Positions 46,903 through 56,460 are shown, counted from the stretch's first letter. The stretch: DNA of 64,000 nucleotides from CALDTK01 sp963837005 (GCA_963837005.1 CAWIMC010000004.1:248001-312000); one strand, 5' to 3'. The notes: generated from the letters alone by a model not told the origin. Translations and numbers: made by a program.

Positions 46903-48221
46903 CAGTACTTGTCTCGCACGGCGATCAGGACCCGCTCCATGGAGGCTTTGTACTCGGCGCTGCTCCCGGAGAAGTGGTTGTGCATAAAGCTAAAAGCTAG
47001 CATGCGCCCGCTAGTGGCCCGCACGAAGCCACTCAGGCAGTGGTTGTGGCGCAGCGTGCCCGTCTTGCCGTAGATGTAAGGTCCGCGCCCGGCCTCGTCG
47101 GCGTAGTTATTGGCGATCGTGCCTTCGACACCGCCCTTGACGAGTAGGCGTTCGAGTTGTGCCCATGGATAAGTCGTGTAAAGGTTCGTGAGCAACTCGA
47201 CGATGCTTTTCGGGGTCACCATGTTGTAGTGGCTCAGCCCGCTACCATCGGCCCAGTACAAATTTGGAGGCGCAAGGCCAAGCACCTCGCTTGCGGCGCG
47301 CTCACGGATGACGTCTCCGTCGGTAAGCCCGTGAGCCACCAGGCCCGCGCTTAGCAGCAGTTGCTCGGCTAAGAAGTTATCGCTCGGTAGCATCATCGCC
47401 CGAATGAGGCTGTCGCGGGGCTCGCCGTTCCAAACTCGCGACCTCCAGTCTTCGGGCAGCGGTTCGGCGTGGTAGCGTACCGTTCGGCCAAGCCAGTCTT
47501 CCAGGAGTTGAGCGACGAGTTGCTGGGCCCCGAAGAGCGGGCCGACCAGCGTATCGCCGGAGGCGGTTTTGGCGGAAGCCTCGAAACGGTTGCTATTTTC
47601 GGCACGGCTGAGTACGCCTTTCGGCAAAACGCCCGAGTCGCGGACCACCAGAAAGCTCGGCTTCGAGGTCCACGTCCCGGTTTGGCGCACCGTCCACAGG
47701 GCATTGCCGTATACAGGCAACCCAGAGCGCTCGCGCATGTAGTCGCTGTTGTAGTCGTCCCACATCCAGCCACTCCCAAAGCGAGGCAGCTGGGCGTATG
47801 CGTGCAGACTAACGGCTAGCTCGCCGGGGTGCGCGCGCAGCAGGCGACGGATACGCTCGTTGTATGCTTTGCTATTGGCCGCGAGATCGGGGTAGGCCAA
47901 ACCCCAGAGTCTTAGCGTGTCGCCGTCGTAGCGGTAGCTGAGCACCGGCAACGAGTCGTTGGGGAGCCAGGCCAGGCACGTCGCGGTGGTAAGGAGTTTG
48001 GTGTTGCTGGCCGGCGTGTAGAGCTTGTCGGCCTCCTGAGAGAAGAGAACTTCGCCGGTGAGGGGGTCGGCGAGGTGAAAGCCCGTAAAGTCGCGCCCGA
48101 AGTTCTCCTCCCGGTCGAAGGTCGAGCGGACGGCGTTGCGGCTACAGCCCGCGAGCAGGCTAGCGAGGGTGAGTCCGGAGAGTACCACCAGCCAATGCCG
48201 ATTGAGAAGTGCTGGGGCCAT
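46902..48221 (-). CDS. D-alanyl-D-alanine carboxypeptidase/endopeptidase (PBP4, S13)
   Basis: 439 residues from ATG at 48221. Lipoprotein signal with LLAGC. Active-site motifs: SxxK in TPASNTKLLTTATCL, SxN in MMLPSDNFLAEQL, KTG in YGKTGTLRHN. Trims peptidoglycan cross-links in the periplasm. Coupled to xerC/D by a 4-bp overlap. Two hairpin elements face each other inside (47566-47580 plus, 47616-47630 minus), coding SAKTASG and VLPKGVL on this strand. A longer reading upstream is antisense to the zinc-ribbon gene and unsupported. Confidence 0.9.
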   Translation of the reverse strand: MAPALLNRHWLVVLSGLTLASLLAGCSRNAVRSTFDREENFGRDFTGFHLADPLTGEVLFSQEADKLYTPASNTKLLTTATCLAWLPNDSLPVLSYRYDGDTLRLWGLAYPDLAANSKAYNERIRRLLRAHPGELAVSLHAYAQLPRFGSGWMWDDYNSDYMRERSGLPVYGNALWTVRQTGTWTSKPSFLVVRDSGVLPKGVLSRAENSNRFEASAKTASGDTLVGPLFGAQQLVAQLLEDWLGRTVRYHAEPLPEDWRSRVWNGEPRDSLIRAMMLPSDNFLAEQLLLSAGLVAHGLTDGDVIRERAASEVLGLAPPNLYWADGSGLSHYNMVTPKSIVELLTNLYTTYPWAQLERLLVKGGVEGTIANNYADEAGRGPYIYGKTGTLRHNHCLSGFVRATSGRMLAFSFMHNHFSGSSAEYKASMERVLIAVRDKY

Positions 48222-48278
48222 GTCGCGAATGTAGCCGGGGACGCCGAGCATTCGATACCGCAAGCGATATTCGCGCAC

Positions 48279-48698
48279 ATGGCCATCTTGTCTACCCAGG
48301 CGAGTCGATTTTGCGACTATTGCGGCGAGCAGATTCGCGGTCGCTCCGACAAGCGGTTCTGCAACTCCGAATGCCGCAACGGCTTCCACAACCACATGTC
48401 CGGCATCAACGATGCCTTCATGCGCAAGATCAATAAGGTCCTGCGGCGCAACCGCCGCATCCTCATTGAGCTCACGCCCGACGGGAAGAACTATGCCACG
48501 CGGACGCGCCTCGAGGACCTCGGGTTCAACTTTAACTACAGCACGCACCAGCTGCCCAGCCGCGAGGGCCAGTACTATACGTTCTGCTACGAGTTCGGCT
48601 ACCTCGAGATCAAAGACAACTACTTTATGCTCGTGCACAGGACCGACGACCGCCGCACCAACCGGCAGGCGAAACGCGACGACCAGGACCCAGCCTAG
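48279..48698 (+). CDS. Small zinc-ribbon protein of Bacteroidota type
   Basis: 139 residues from ATG at 48279. FCDYCGEQIRGRSDKRFCNS then ECRNGFHNH forms a C-x2-C...C-x3-C zinc finger. The following INKVLRRNRRILIELTPDGK and DLGFNFNYSTHQL, TFCYEFGYLEIKDNYFMLV are conserved in an uncharacterised family widespread in this phylum. Likely binds nucleic acid or protein. Divergent from PBP4 (57 bp). Confidence 0.75.
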   Translation: MAILSTQASRFCDYCGEQIRGRSDKRFCNSECRNGFHNHMSGINDAFMRKINKVLRRNRRILIELTPDGKNYATRTRLEDLGFNFNYSTHQLPSREGQYYTFCYEFGYLEIKDNYFMLVHRTDDRRTNRQAKRDDQDPA

Positions 48699-48793
48699 CC
48701 CAAAACTTGCCACAGGTTCGCCGCCCGGCTACACCGCGCGTAGCGTCGGGACTCCCCGGGGCTTTCTAGCACAACTTTTGGAACCTCTCGGGT

Positions 48794-49423
48794 ATGAAGG
48801 TTCGCGAACTGTTGTCACTTTCCATTGCCTGTAGCGCCCTGTTCGGTACGACCGCGACCGCCGCCTCGTTGCTAACCCCGATGGAGCCTGATCAGGAGGA
48901 GACCGTCGTGGTGTACCGCAACAAGCAGAGCTATTTCGATATCGCGGGGTGGCCCGACGACGAGATTACGGCCCGCGCCGACATACACATCCACCAGTAC
49001 CCCGCCCGCGGTGAGGTGCGTGTAGACCTCAAGGAGCACAGCTTTATCTTCTACCCCGACGTGGATCTCTGCGCTGCGGCCGATGAGTTTATCTACTCCG
49101 TGAAGTACGGCGACTGGATGGAGACCTTCCGCATCAAGGTCGAGATCATGTGCGACGCCCCAACGATCATCGCGCAGTTTTCAGTCAACAAGTCCGCCAA
49201 CGACTACGCGGCCTTTACGATCCTCGGCGTCCAGAACTTCCCGAACAACTCTCTCGCCGTGTTCGACCGCTCGGGCGGGCCGGTCTTCCGCAAGGACAAT
49301 TACCAGAATGACTGGTCGGGCCTGCTGCCTTCAGGTAAGTTCGCCAAGCCAGAAGACGAGTACCTCTACGTGTTTGACGACGGGAATGGGAATTTGTACA
49401 GTGGGTATGTGAGGGTTAATTGA
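48794..49423 (+). CDS. Secreted protein with gliding-motility-type (CHU_C) C-terminus
   Basis: 209 residues. Signal peptide KVRELLSLSIACSALFGTTA. The middle holds an Ig-like stretch (ADIHIHQYPARGEVRVDLKE). The C-terminal 70 residues (AFTILGVQNFPNNSLAVFDR, GPVFRKDNYQNDWSGLLPSG, DEYLYVFDDGNGNLYSGYVR) follow the pattern of the CHU_C/type B sorting domain that targets proteins to the type IX secretion system, though it is shorter than usual. Likely a cell-surface or secreted protein. Confidence 0.7.
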   Translation: MKVRELLSLSIACSALFGTTATAASLLTPMEPDQEETVVVYRNKQSYFDIAGWPDDEITARADIHIHQYPARGEVRVDLKEHSFIFYPDVDLCAAADEFIYSVKYGDWMETFRIKVEIMCDAPTIIAQFSVNKSANDYAAFTILGVQNFPNNSLAVFDRSGGPVFRKDNYQNDWSGLLPSGKFAKPEDEYLYVFDDGNGNLYSGYVRVN

Positions 49424-49590
49424 TAGTTCTCAGTTGACAGTTCTTAGTTCTCAGTTCTCAGTTCTCAGTTCTCAGTTCTCAGTTCATACGAGCCCGTCAG
49501 TACGAGCCCGTTCATACGAGCCCGTCATGAGCGGCCTACGCGGCAGCGAACTGAGAACTGAGAACTGAGAACTAGGAACTGAGAACTGAA
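49424..49590. repeat. 7-bp tandem repeats arranged as a large inverted repeat
   Basis: Left arm (49425-49485) has six or more copies of TTCTCAG/AGTTCTC. The centre (49486-49545) holds three copies of a CATACGAGCCCGT-like unit. The right arm (49549-49590) has the reverse complement, CTGAGAA, about five copies. The arms can fold into a long hairpin. Between two convergent genes, so termination or no function are both possible. Not CRISPR: the units are contiguous without spacers. Confidence 0.8.
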
Positions 49591-49597
49591 AATCCGC

Positions 49598-50539
49598 CTA
49601 CCCCTCAATAAAGAGCGCCGAGATACTCTTGTGCTCGTGTGTATTGCGGATAGCGCGCGCGAACAGCTTGTCGGTGCTCAACACGCGGATCTTGTCACGC
49701 GGCTTGTCGCTCCTGAGGGGGATGGTGTCGCAGACAATAATTTCGGTAAACATAGAGGCCGCAATCTTCTCGTAGGCGTCGCCCGAGAGGACAGGGTGAG
49801 TGCAGAGGGCCCGTACACTTTTCGCCCCCTTCTCCATCAAAACTTCCGCGGCGCGGCAGAGAGTTCCAGCGGTGTCGACGAGGTCGTCCACCACAATTAC
49901 GTCGGCCCCCTCCACGTCCCCGATCACTGTCATCTCCGAAACTTTGTTCACCTCCGTGCGGACCTTGTCGCAGATGACGAGTTCACGTCGGAAGTGATTG
50001 CTGTAGGTTCGGGCACGTTTGACGCCGCCCACGTCTGGAGAGGCGAAGGTCACGTTGTCGAGGTCGATGTGCTCGACGAGGTACGGGATGAAGATCGCCT
50101 CCGACTTTAGGTGATCAACAGGGATGTTGAAGAAGCCCTGGATCTGGTCGGCGTGAAAGTCCATCGTCATGACGCGATTAGCGCCCGCAGTCTGTAGGAT
50201 GTCGGCCATGAGGCGTGCCGAAATAGGAACGCGCGGCTTGTCCTTGCGGTCCTGACGCGCGTAGCCGAAATAGGGAATGACGGCCGTGATGTAAGAGGCA
50301 CTAGCGCGTTTGGCGGCGTCCATCATGAGGAGCAACTCCATGAGGTTGTCGGTCGGCGAGAAAGTACTTTGGATAAAAAACACCCAGGCTCCGCGGACGC
50401 TCTCGTTGATGACGATCCGCATCTCCCCGTCGCTGAAGCGGCGGACGGTGACATCCCCGAGGGGGCTACCGTAGTAGTCGGCGATGCGGTCGGCGAGGTA
50501 ACGGGAGTTCTCTCCCGAGAATAGTTGGACTTGACTCAC
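49598..50539 (-). CDS. prs: Ribose-phosphate pyrophosphokinase
   Basis: 313 residues from a GTG at 50539 (VSQVQLFSGENSRYLADRIA). Makes PRPP from ribose-5-P and ATP. PRPP-binding loop DVIVVDDLVDTAGTL, catalytic flexible region GYARQDRKDKPRVPI with the essential Arg/Lys, metal-binding MDFHADQIQGFFNIPVDHL. End SISALFIEG. Feeds the purine genes elsewhere in the window. No hairpin element inside. Confidence 0.96.
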   Translation of the reverse strand: MSQVQLFSGENSRYLADRIADYYGSPLGDVTVRRFSDGEMRIVINESVRGAWVFFIQSTFSPTDNLMELLLMMDAAKRASASYITAVIPYFGYARQDRKDKPRVPISARLMADILQTAGANRVMTMDFHADQIQGFFNIPVDHLKSEAIFIPYLVEHIDLDNVTFASPDVGGVKRARTYSNHFRRELVICDKVRTEVNKVSEMTVIGDVEGADVIVVDDLVDTAGTLCRAAEVLMEKGAKSVRALCTHPVLSGDAYEKIAASMFTEIIVCDTIPLRSDKPRDKIRVLSTDKLFARAIRNTHEHKSISALFIEG

Positions 50540-50629
50540 GGTGCAGGGTGGGGGCTTGGCGGACAGCAAACATAGCCGCTGCCCGGCGGGCTTCGGCAAC
50601 CAAACTTTGGGCGTATTCGTAGTTGCGGC

Positions 50630-51568
50630 ATGGATTGGTTTCTGAAAGTAGTAGCAGCCGCGTGTGTCGTGATCGCTGCTCAGGCATGCACTGGTCCTAC
50701 GGCCGAGGTCCAGAGCAATCGTGCCGAAGCAGTCGCCGTGAGCGTCGCCTCCCTTAATACCGCCACCGCCGTGCGCCCAGCCGGTTGGGACGAGTACTGG
50801 TACTCCGGCAAAGCCGAACTCAACACGTACAAGACCACCCAGAACCGCTACGGCGAAAACCGTGAGGGCACGGCCGTGCTCATTTTCGTGACCGAGCCCT
50901 TCCTACCCGTGGCTCAGGTCAAGGACGATGGCGTCGGCGGCAAGGAGGCCTCTATCAGCGTCCTCAAGCTCAACCGCATCGAGCGTTTTGAGACCGGGAT
51001 TTACGACTACTCGATCATGCAGTCCGTGTTCACACCCGTGTCCCGCAACGAGTACCCGCACACGCTCAAAACCACCACCAGTGTACAGGACTGGTGCGGG
51101 CAGGCCTGGACGCAGTACAACTTCCGCAAGGGCAGCTATCAGGTCGAGCACCGCAGCTATTTCCAGAAGGAGGGCGACCAGAACACGACCTACGCAGCAG
51201 CAGTGCTAGAGGACGAGCTCCTCAATGTCGTGCGCCTCGATCCGAATTTACTGCCTTCCGGCAAAACGATGGTCATTCCCAGTGAGAAGTACGGGCGCCT
51301 CTTCCACGTCGACACCGCCCCGCAGGCAGCGACCGTTAGTTTTAGCGAAAGCGGAACTGAGCGTGTACTTCGCGTCGACTACCCCGCTAGCAAGCGCACA
51401 CTGGAGTACCGCTTCGAGGGGGCCTTCCCGAATCGGCTACTCTCCTGGACCGAGACCGTCGACAAACAGCAGATGATGAGCGCCGTACGTATGAGCACGC
51501 GCCAGGAGCCCTACTGGATACAGAACAGGAACAGCTTCTCGCCAATGCGGGACTCACTCGGCCTGTAG
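50630..51568 (+). CDS. Conserved lipoprotein of Bacteroidota, function unknown
   Basis: 312 residues, signal peptide with Cys at residue 20 (VVIAAQAC). Conserved blocks EYWYSGKAELNTYKTTQNRY, GENREGTAVLIFVTEPFLPV, SVLKLNRIERFETGIYDYSI, HTLKTTTSVQDWCGQAWTQY are characteristic of a family often mislabelled septum formation inhibitor Maf. Outer membrane or periplasmic. Overlaps the S41 gene convergently by 15 bp. Two hairpin elements: 51253-51267 antisense, 51339-51352 sense. Confidence 0.75.
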   Translation: MDWFLKVVAAACVVIAAQACTGPTAEVQSNRAEAVAVSVASLNTATAVRPAGWDEYWYSGKAELNTYKTTQNRYGENREGTAVLIFVTEPFLPVAQVKDDGVGGKEASISVLKLNRIERFETGIYDYSIMQSVFTPVSRNEYPHTLKTTTSVQDWCGQAWTQYNFRKGSYQVEHRSYFQKEGDQNTTYAAAVLEDELLNVVRLDPNLLPSGKTMVIPSEKYGRLFHVDTAPQAATVSFSESGTERVLRVDYPASKRTLEYRFEGAFPNRLLSWTETVDKQQMMSAVRMSTRQEPYWIQNRNSFSPMRDSLGL

Positions 51569-52990
51569 GAGTTCGAGGGCAGCTTCTAATACAGGATCGC
51601 TGTCGTCGAGTTGGTTCTCACGCGTTCGCGGCACGATCACGTCGGGCACCACGTTGCCGCGTGTGTCACCGACCATGTCCATGTACCACAAGGGCATATT
51701 GATGCGAAACTCCTTGCGCGGGCCAATGCGCACTTCAAACAGGTCGCCCGCAAACATGCGCTCCGCCGAGCCGCCGGAGGTCTGGCCGACGACGCGCCCG
51801 CGACCGAAGTGCTGGACGTAGTGCGCGAAGGCCGTCCCCCCCGAGAAGGTGATTTCGTTGACGAGCACGATCACGTCACCGTCGAAGTGGCGACGGCGTT
51901 TAGGCTTGCGTTGCTTGCGCAGTCCTCGCTTGACGTATTTATCCCCAGTGCTCCGCACGTTGCCAAACACATAATTACCCAGCCGCTCGAAGATGTTCTT
52001 TCCCCAAACCCGCGGCGTGTACCCGAGCATGCTGTCGACCATATGGTAGGGCTCGCGAGCAATGAAGCCATAGAGGTGATCGACGAGATCGGCCGAGCCT
52101 CCGGTATTGTTGCGCACGTCGACGATGAGCGCAGAGGCCTGTGCGCGGTCCACCTCTTTGATGAGTTTGCGGAGGCGTCGGTACGGGTTGGCCTTCCCGA
52201 GGACATCTCCGCTGAAGGAGTTAACGTCGAGGCGATAGACCCCAGTAGCGGCGGTCGTGTCGAGAGAGATACTCCGCGTCATTTGCGCTCGGCGGCGCAC
52301 CTTGGGCGCTTTCTCGGGTACGAGAGTAACTGTCTCAGGATACAAAACAGCGGGTACGGTGTCCGCGTCGACCAAGACCTGTACAGCAAGGCTATCGTGC
52401 CACCCGTAGGTGCGTTGGTAAAAGGTGGCGATGTAGCGAGAGGGATACCACTCGCGGGCTGCGCGTAAATCGTGGTCATCCACTCCGGTGAAGGCCGAGA
52501 TCTCGGCGACCACTACGTCGATGGGGCGAGTTTCGAGGGTGAGCAGTTGGGCGCCTTTCGGCAAAACCGTCGAGTCGCGTAGCACCAGCGAGTCCGCGAG
52601 GAACAAATCTCCTGTGTCGTCGCGCTGCAGAGAAAGGTCGTATTGGTGGAGGCGTTGCTGCTCTCGGAACGCCTTACTCATGACGGGACGAAACTGGAGG
52701 TGACCATCGCCGATCGTAGCTCTGATAGGGCCGGCGGCGGCGATGACGTCTCCGAGGTACAGGCTGTCCTGTGTTCGCTCGTCACGAATCATTGCGCGCG
52801 AGACCTCCGCGGCTGAATCTATGCGTGCCCCTCCGTTGCCTCGATTGGCGAAGGGGTGATATGCATGCAGCGCCTCGACGAATTGCGTGAGCACGGTGTC
52901 TGCCTGGCCGCGGCTGTACTTAACCGTCGACTGTCCGGAGGTTTTGGCGAAAGCCCCTAAAATCACCGCGCACAGCAAGCACCACTTCAT
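51554..52990 (-). CDS. S41-family C-terminal processing-like peptidase
   Basis: 478 residues with signal peptide ending AKTSGQS. N-terminal helical domain, then the tail-specific protease domain: LIVDVRNNTGGSADLVDHLY, VIVLVNEITFSGGTAFAHYV with the nucleophile Ser in TFSGG, VVGQTSGGSAE with the supporting Ser/Lys region less clear. PDZ domain appears reduced. Cleaves periplasmic or secreted proteins. Two hairpin elements inside (52553-52567 sense; 52941-52955 antisense, coding AFAKTSG at the signal peptide). Confidence 0.82.
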   Translation of the reverse strand: MKWCLLCAVILGAFAKTSGQSTVKYSRGQADTVLTQFVEALHAYHPFANRGNGGARIDSAAEVSRAMIRDERTQDSLYLGDVIAAAGPIRATIGDGHLQFRPVMSKAFREQQRLHQYDLSLQRDDTGDLFLADSLVLRDSTVLPKGAQLLTLETRPIDVVVAEISAFTGVDDHDLRAAREWYPSRYIATFYQRTYGWHDSLAVQVLVDADTVPAVLYPETVTLVPEKAPKVRRRAQMTRSISLDTTAATGVYRLDVNSFSGDVLGKANPYRRLRKLIKEVDRAQASALIVDVRNNTGGSADLVDHLYGFIAREPYHMVDSMLGYTPRVWGKNIFERLGNYVFGNVRSTGDKYVKRGLRKQRKPKRRRHFDGDVIVLVNEITFSGGTAFAHYVQHFGRGRVVGQTSGGSAERMFAGDLFEVRIGPRKEFRINMPLWYMDMVGDTRGNVVPDVIVPRTRENQLDDSDPVLEAALELLQAE

Positions 52991-52994
52991 CGGC

Positions 52995-53002
52995 GCAAGC
53001 TA
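52995..53002 (-). promoter_or_regulatory. Possible -7 box TAGCTTGC before S41 gene
   Basis: Minus-strand TAGCTTGC, 4 nt before the ATG at 52990, overlapping the mscL stop. Weak match; co-transcription from mscL is equally possible. Confidence 0.25.
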
Positions 53003-53455
53003 GGCCTTCGCACCAGGGCGCTCGCTCACCAAAGCGTTAATCCCATCGCGAATATCGGAGAGCAATTCGATGTCCTTCGGGGTAGGGACGGTCTTGTCCT
53101 TTGGGTCCTCGGCCTTGTCCCGTGTGCGCTTTAGGACGCGCACGACTAAGAACAGCACCATTGCCATGATGAAGAAATCCATTCCATTTTCGAGCACGAG
53201 ACCGTATTTTATGATCAGGCCGGACCCTTCGACAGCGCTTCCGTCGGGGGCTAGTTGCGGGTCGATTACCGTCCACTGCTTGTCGCCCATCTCAATGCCA
53301 CCGGTGAGGTAGCCGAGCGGCGGGGAGATGAGACCGGTAACGATGGCGTTGAGCATACCGTTGAAAGCCGAACCGATGACGACGCCTACGGCGAGATCGA
53401 TCATGTTGCCTTTGATGGCGAAGGCCTTGAAGTCGTTCCAGAATCCTTTTAGCAT
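53000..53455 (-). CDS. mscL: Large-conductance mechanosensitive channel
   Basis: 151 residues from an ATG at 53455 (a start 9 codons upstream at 53482 is possible). FKAFAIKGNMIDLAVGVVIG is the conserved N-terminal amphipathic and first transmembrane region; the second helix is MDFFIMAMVLFLVVRVLKRT. The usual loop and cytoplasmic helix (DIELLSDIRDGINALV) follow. Releases solutes on hypo-osmotic shock. 10 bp upstream of the S41 gene on the same strand. Confidence 0.93.
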   Translation of the reverse strand: MLKGFWNDFKAFAIKGNMIDLAVGVVIGSAFNGMLNAIVTGLISPPLGYLTGGIEMGDKQWTVIDPQLAPDGSAVEGSGLIIKYGLVLENGMDFFIMAMVLFLVVRVLKRTRDKAEDPKDKTVPTPKDIELLSDIRDGINALVSERPGAKA

Positions 53456-53527
53456 GGCCGTATCAACGGCATCGGCGCTCACGACGGTTCACCTGGGCGC
53501 CATCTGGCGCATACGGCACCCCCGCTG

Positions 53528-53535
53528 TACCTTTC
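53528..53535 (+). promoter_or_regulatory. -7 box TACCTTTC, 4 nt before nfeD-like ATG
   Basis: TACCTTTC, GGGC, ATG at 53540. One mismatch to TAnnTTTG. Confidence 0.4.
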
Positions 53536-53539
53536 GGGC

Positions 53540-54127
53540 ATGGCGGAATGGTGGCAGGCGCTCACGGGAGTCGAGCAAGTATTCGCGGCGATGGGTCTCG
53601 GGTTTGGCACCTTGCTGTTTGGGTTGCTCGGCCTGTCAATTGTCGGGGCAGACCTCGACATGGACGTTGACGCGGACCTGGACTTCGACGGGGACATAGA
53701 TGCGACGGGGCTGTTTAGCGTAAAGGGCGTCCTCAGCTTTCTGACCTTCTTCGGCGCGGGCGGCTACCTCGCCCTGAACTTCGGCTTCCCGGTGTGGGGC
53801 TCGCTGATCGTGGCGCTCATCTTCGGGTACGCCGTGATGAGTACGGTCATCTACCTGCTGGCCAAGCTGCGCGGCCTGGACGCGGATCACAACCGCAAGG
53901 AGGAGGCTTTGCTCGGACAGGAGGGCAAGGTGTACCTCTCCATACCGGCGAGCGGGGACGGGATCGGCCGCGTAGAAGTGCTCCAAGGCGGTCGCCTCGT
54001 CGAGATCGAAGCCGAGACCCGCGGGGGGGCCATCAGTACGGGGGCAGCCATTCGAGTTTTGGAGGTGCTGGCCCCGGGGAGGGTGCTCGTCGCGCCACTG
54101 GCCGAACTCGGCCCGGGGGCGCTTTAG
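53540..54127 (+). CDS. NfeD-like membrane protein
   Basis: 195 residues. Transmembrane helices (FAAMGLGFGTLLFGLLGLSI, FSVKGVLSFLTFFGAGGYLA, VWGSLIVALIFGYAVMSTVI) flank an acidic repeat DLDMDVDADLDFDGDID. The C-terminal OB-fold (LLGQEGKVYLSIPASGDGIG, EVLQGGRLVEIEAETRGGAI) matches NfeD. NfeD proteins act with flotillins in membrane microdomains; a flotillin gene follows 92 bp downstream. Confidence 0.8.
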   Translation: MAEWWQALTGVEQVFAAMGLGFGTLLFGLLGLSIVGADLDMDVDADLDFDGDIDATGLFSVKGVLSFLTFFGAGGYLALNFGFPVWGSLIVALIFGYAVMSTVIYLLAKLRGLDADHNRKEEALLGQEGKVYLSIPASGDGIGRVEVLQGGRLVEIEAETRGGAISTGAAIRVLEVLAPGRVLVAPLAELGPGAL

Positions 54128-54219
54128 CCGAGAAACTCAGTACGTTCGTCGTGTTTTATCGACCGCCCACCCTTGGAGTCGGTCTTCCTGCATAACTTGT
54201 TTGCCAAATTAATCAACTC

Positions 54220-55897
54220 ATGGAACTTCCCATTTTCGTGACCATCGCCGCACTTATCGTCCTCGGACTGCTGCTCTTGTTGGTCTTTATCGTGCGCTAC
54301 AAGAAGTGCCCCTCCGACAAAATCCTCGTGATTTACGGCCGGACCGGCTCTGGCTCGGCCAAGTGCCTGGCGGGTGGCGCGGCATTCGTCGTGCCCGTCC
54401 TTCAGGACTACGCTTACCTCGACTTGCATCCTATCTCGATCGACGTCGACCTCCACGGGGCGCTCTCGCGGCAGAACATCCGCGTCAACGTCCCGAGCCG
54501 CTTCACGGTCGCCATCTCGACGGAGCCCGGCATCATGACCAATGCCGCCGAGCGCCTCCTAAACCGCAACCAGGACGAGATCCGCGAGATGTCGAAGGAC
54601 ATCATCTTTGGCCAACTCCGCCTCGTGGTCGCGACGATGGACATCGAGGAGATCAACTCAGACCGCGACAAGTTCTTGGCCAACGTCTACCACAACGTCG
54701 GCACGGAACTTCGCAAGATTGGCCTCGAGCTAATCAACGTCAACGTCACCGACATCCAGGACGAGTCCGGCTACATCGAGGCCCTCGGTAAGGAGGCCGC
54801 CGCGCAGGCCATCAATGAGGCCAAGGTCCGCGTGGCGCAGCGCAACCAGACCGGTGCGATCGGCGAGGCCGAGGCCCGCCAGCTCCAGCGCGTCAAAGTC
54901 TCGAACGCCGAGGCCGAAGCTGCTTCGGGGGAAGCCGAGTCCGCCAAGGTTCAGCGCATCCGTGTGGCTACCGCCCAGGCCGAGGCCGAGACCCAGGTCG
55001 CCGAGGCCGAGCGCATCCGCCGCATCGCCGTGGCGGAGGCCGAGGCCCGCTCGCGTATCGGTGAGGCCGACGCCTTGCAGTCCGAGCGTATCAAGGTGGC
55101 CGAGTTCAACGCAAAGGCTACCGAAGGGGAGAACGAGAGCCGCGTGCTCATCGCCGCCTCCGATGCCCTGCGCCGCGAGCGCGAGGCCGAGGCACTCCGC
55201 CGCGCTACCGCCGCCGAGAAGATCCAGCAGGCCAACTCCCTCGAAGAGTCCTACAAGGCCCAGGAGGCCGCCGAGCGAGCCCGTGCCCAGAAGGAGCGCG
55301 CCACCCGCGAGGCCGACGAGATCGTGAAGGCCGAGATCGAGAAGCTCCAGGCCGAGATCAGCGCCGAGGCCGACGCCGAGAAAATCCGACGCACCGCCCG
55401 CGGTGAGGCCGACGCCATTCTCAGCACGCCTCCAGGCTGAGGCCCAGGGCAACTACGAGATGCTCTCCAAGCAAGCCGAAGGCCTCAAGGCGATCGTCGA
55501 CGCAGCGGGTGGCGACGCTCGGGAGGCTGTACTGATGCTGATCGCCGACAAGCTGCCCGAATTGGTTAAGACCCAGGTCGAGGCCATCAAGGGCATCAAA
55601 ATCGACAAGGTCACCGTCTGGGAAGGCGGCGGCGGGGGTGGCTCGAACGGTCACGCCAACGGCGCTGGCTCGACGGCCAACTTCGTGTCCGGGCTTTACA
55701 AGGCGGTACCGCCGCTGCGCGACCTCTTCGACATGGCCGGTATGAATCTGCCGAGCTACCTCGGATCGGAGGCCGGTGAGCACGCGCCTTCGCTAAACGA
55801 GGGAGCACCGACAGTCACGAATGGTAATGGCAAGGACAGTAGCGACAAAGTGAAGGGTAAACCCGTCGTGGTTACGAACGGCAAGTCTACAAACTAG
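54220..55897 (+). CDS. Flotillin-like (SPFH) protein, frameshifted near the C-terminus as read
   Basis: About 558 residues when joined. One N-terminal membrane helix (FVTIAALIVLGLLLLLVFIV), SPFH domain (SGSAKCLAGGAAFVVPVLQD, NVPSRFTVAISTEPGIMTNA, LRKIGLELINVNVTDIQDES). A long Ala/Glu/Arg coiled coil with EAEA repeats (residues 190-400) follows. At 55415-55425 the frame shifts by one base (GCCATTCTCAGCACGCC) and continues LQAEAQGNYEMLSKQAEGLK, LPELVKTQVEAIKGIKIDKV, a Gly-rich loop and a Pro/Gly/Asn-rich end. Scaffolds membrane microdomains. The antisense strand gives long spurious Gly/Leu frames. Confidence 0.88.
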
Positions 55898-55964
55898 CCG
55901 AATACCAGCTTGTATCGTCGCGAGGGCGGTCTCCACGTTGAAGTAGAGATCGCCCTTGTTCGTT

Positions 55965-56402
55965 TTAGGCCCGGAGGAAAATCCAACTCACCCACACCGC
56001 TTTTACCACCCAAAGTCCAGTCCGAATACCGTCTGCGCGTATTAGCCGATCCACGAGTGCCCGGTCGAAGCCGCTGCCGAGTTGGGTGTGCAGAGGGACT
56101 GCCTGAAAAAAGGTATTGAGCCACGTCAACACGACGAGCACCAGCGGCATTACCCAGACCCAGTGGCCGCCGGAGCGATAGGCTAGCCAACAAGCCAGCC
56201 CTAGTTCAAAGACCATCATTGGCCCTACCACCACGCCGATGGCCCCTGTGTGAAAGGCGTGCGCGGCGCCCCACTCTGCCCCTGCATAGCGAAAGCTGGG
56301 ATAGTGGACGAAGTGGACCATTAGGATCAGGCCAACTAGCATCCACGAAACGGCGAGGACGAGAAGGTATTCGAGCGGCGTCGGGTCGTATGGTGTCGGC
56401 AT
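55965..56402 (-). CDS. Small four-helix membrane protein
   Basis: 145 residues with four hydrophobic segments (YLLVLAVSWMLVGLILMVHF, AIGVVVGPMMVFELGLACWL, VWVMPLVLVVLTWLNTFFQA, RTGLWVVKAVWVSWIFLRA). FVHYPSFRYAG and LNTFFQAVPLHTQLGSGFD resemble DUF1772-type proteins. No known function. Confidence 0.65.
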   Translation of the reverse strand: MPTPYDPTPLEYLLVLAVSWMLVGLILMVHFVHYPSFRYAGAEWGAAHAFHTGAIGVVVGPMMVFELGLACWLAYRSGGHWVWVMPLVLVVLTWLNTFFQAVPLHTQLGSGFDRALVDRLIRADGIRTGLWVVKAVWVSWIFLRA

Positions 56403-56460
56403 TTGTCTGGCGAAGTTCGCGCAACTACCCGGCTAAATCGTCAACCCAAAGGCTCGTCTC

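Noticed and set aside
49424..49590. CRISPR array
   Set aside because: The repeats are contiguous 7-mers with no unique spacers and appear in opposed orientation.
54730..55452. Long minus-strand Gly/Leu-rich frame opposite flotillin
   Set aside because: It is the antisense of the Ala/Glu/Arg coiled coil; codon bias of the sense gene keeps it open.
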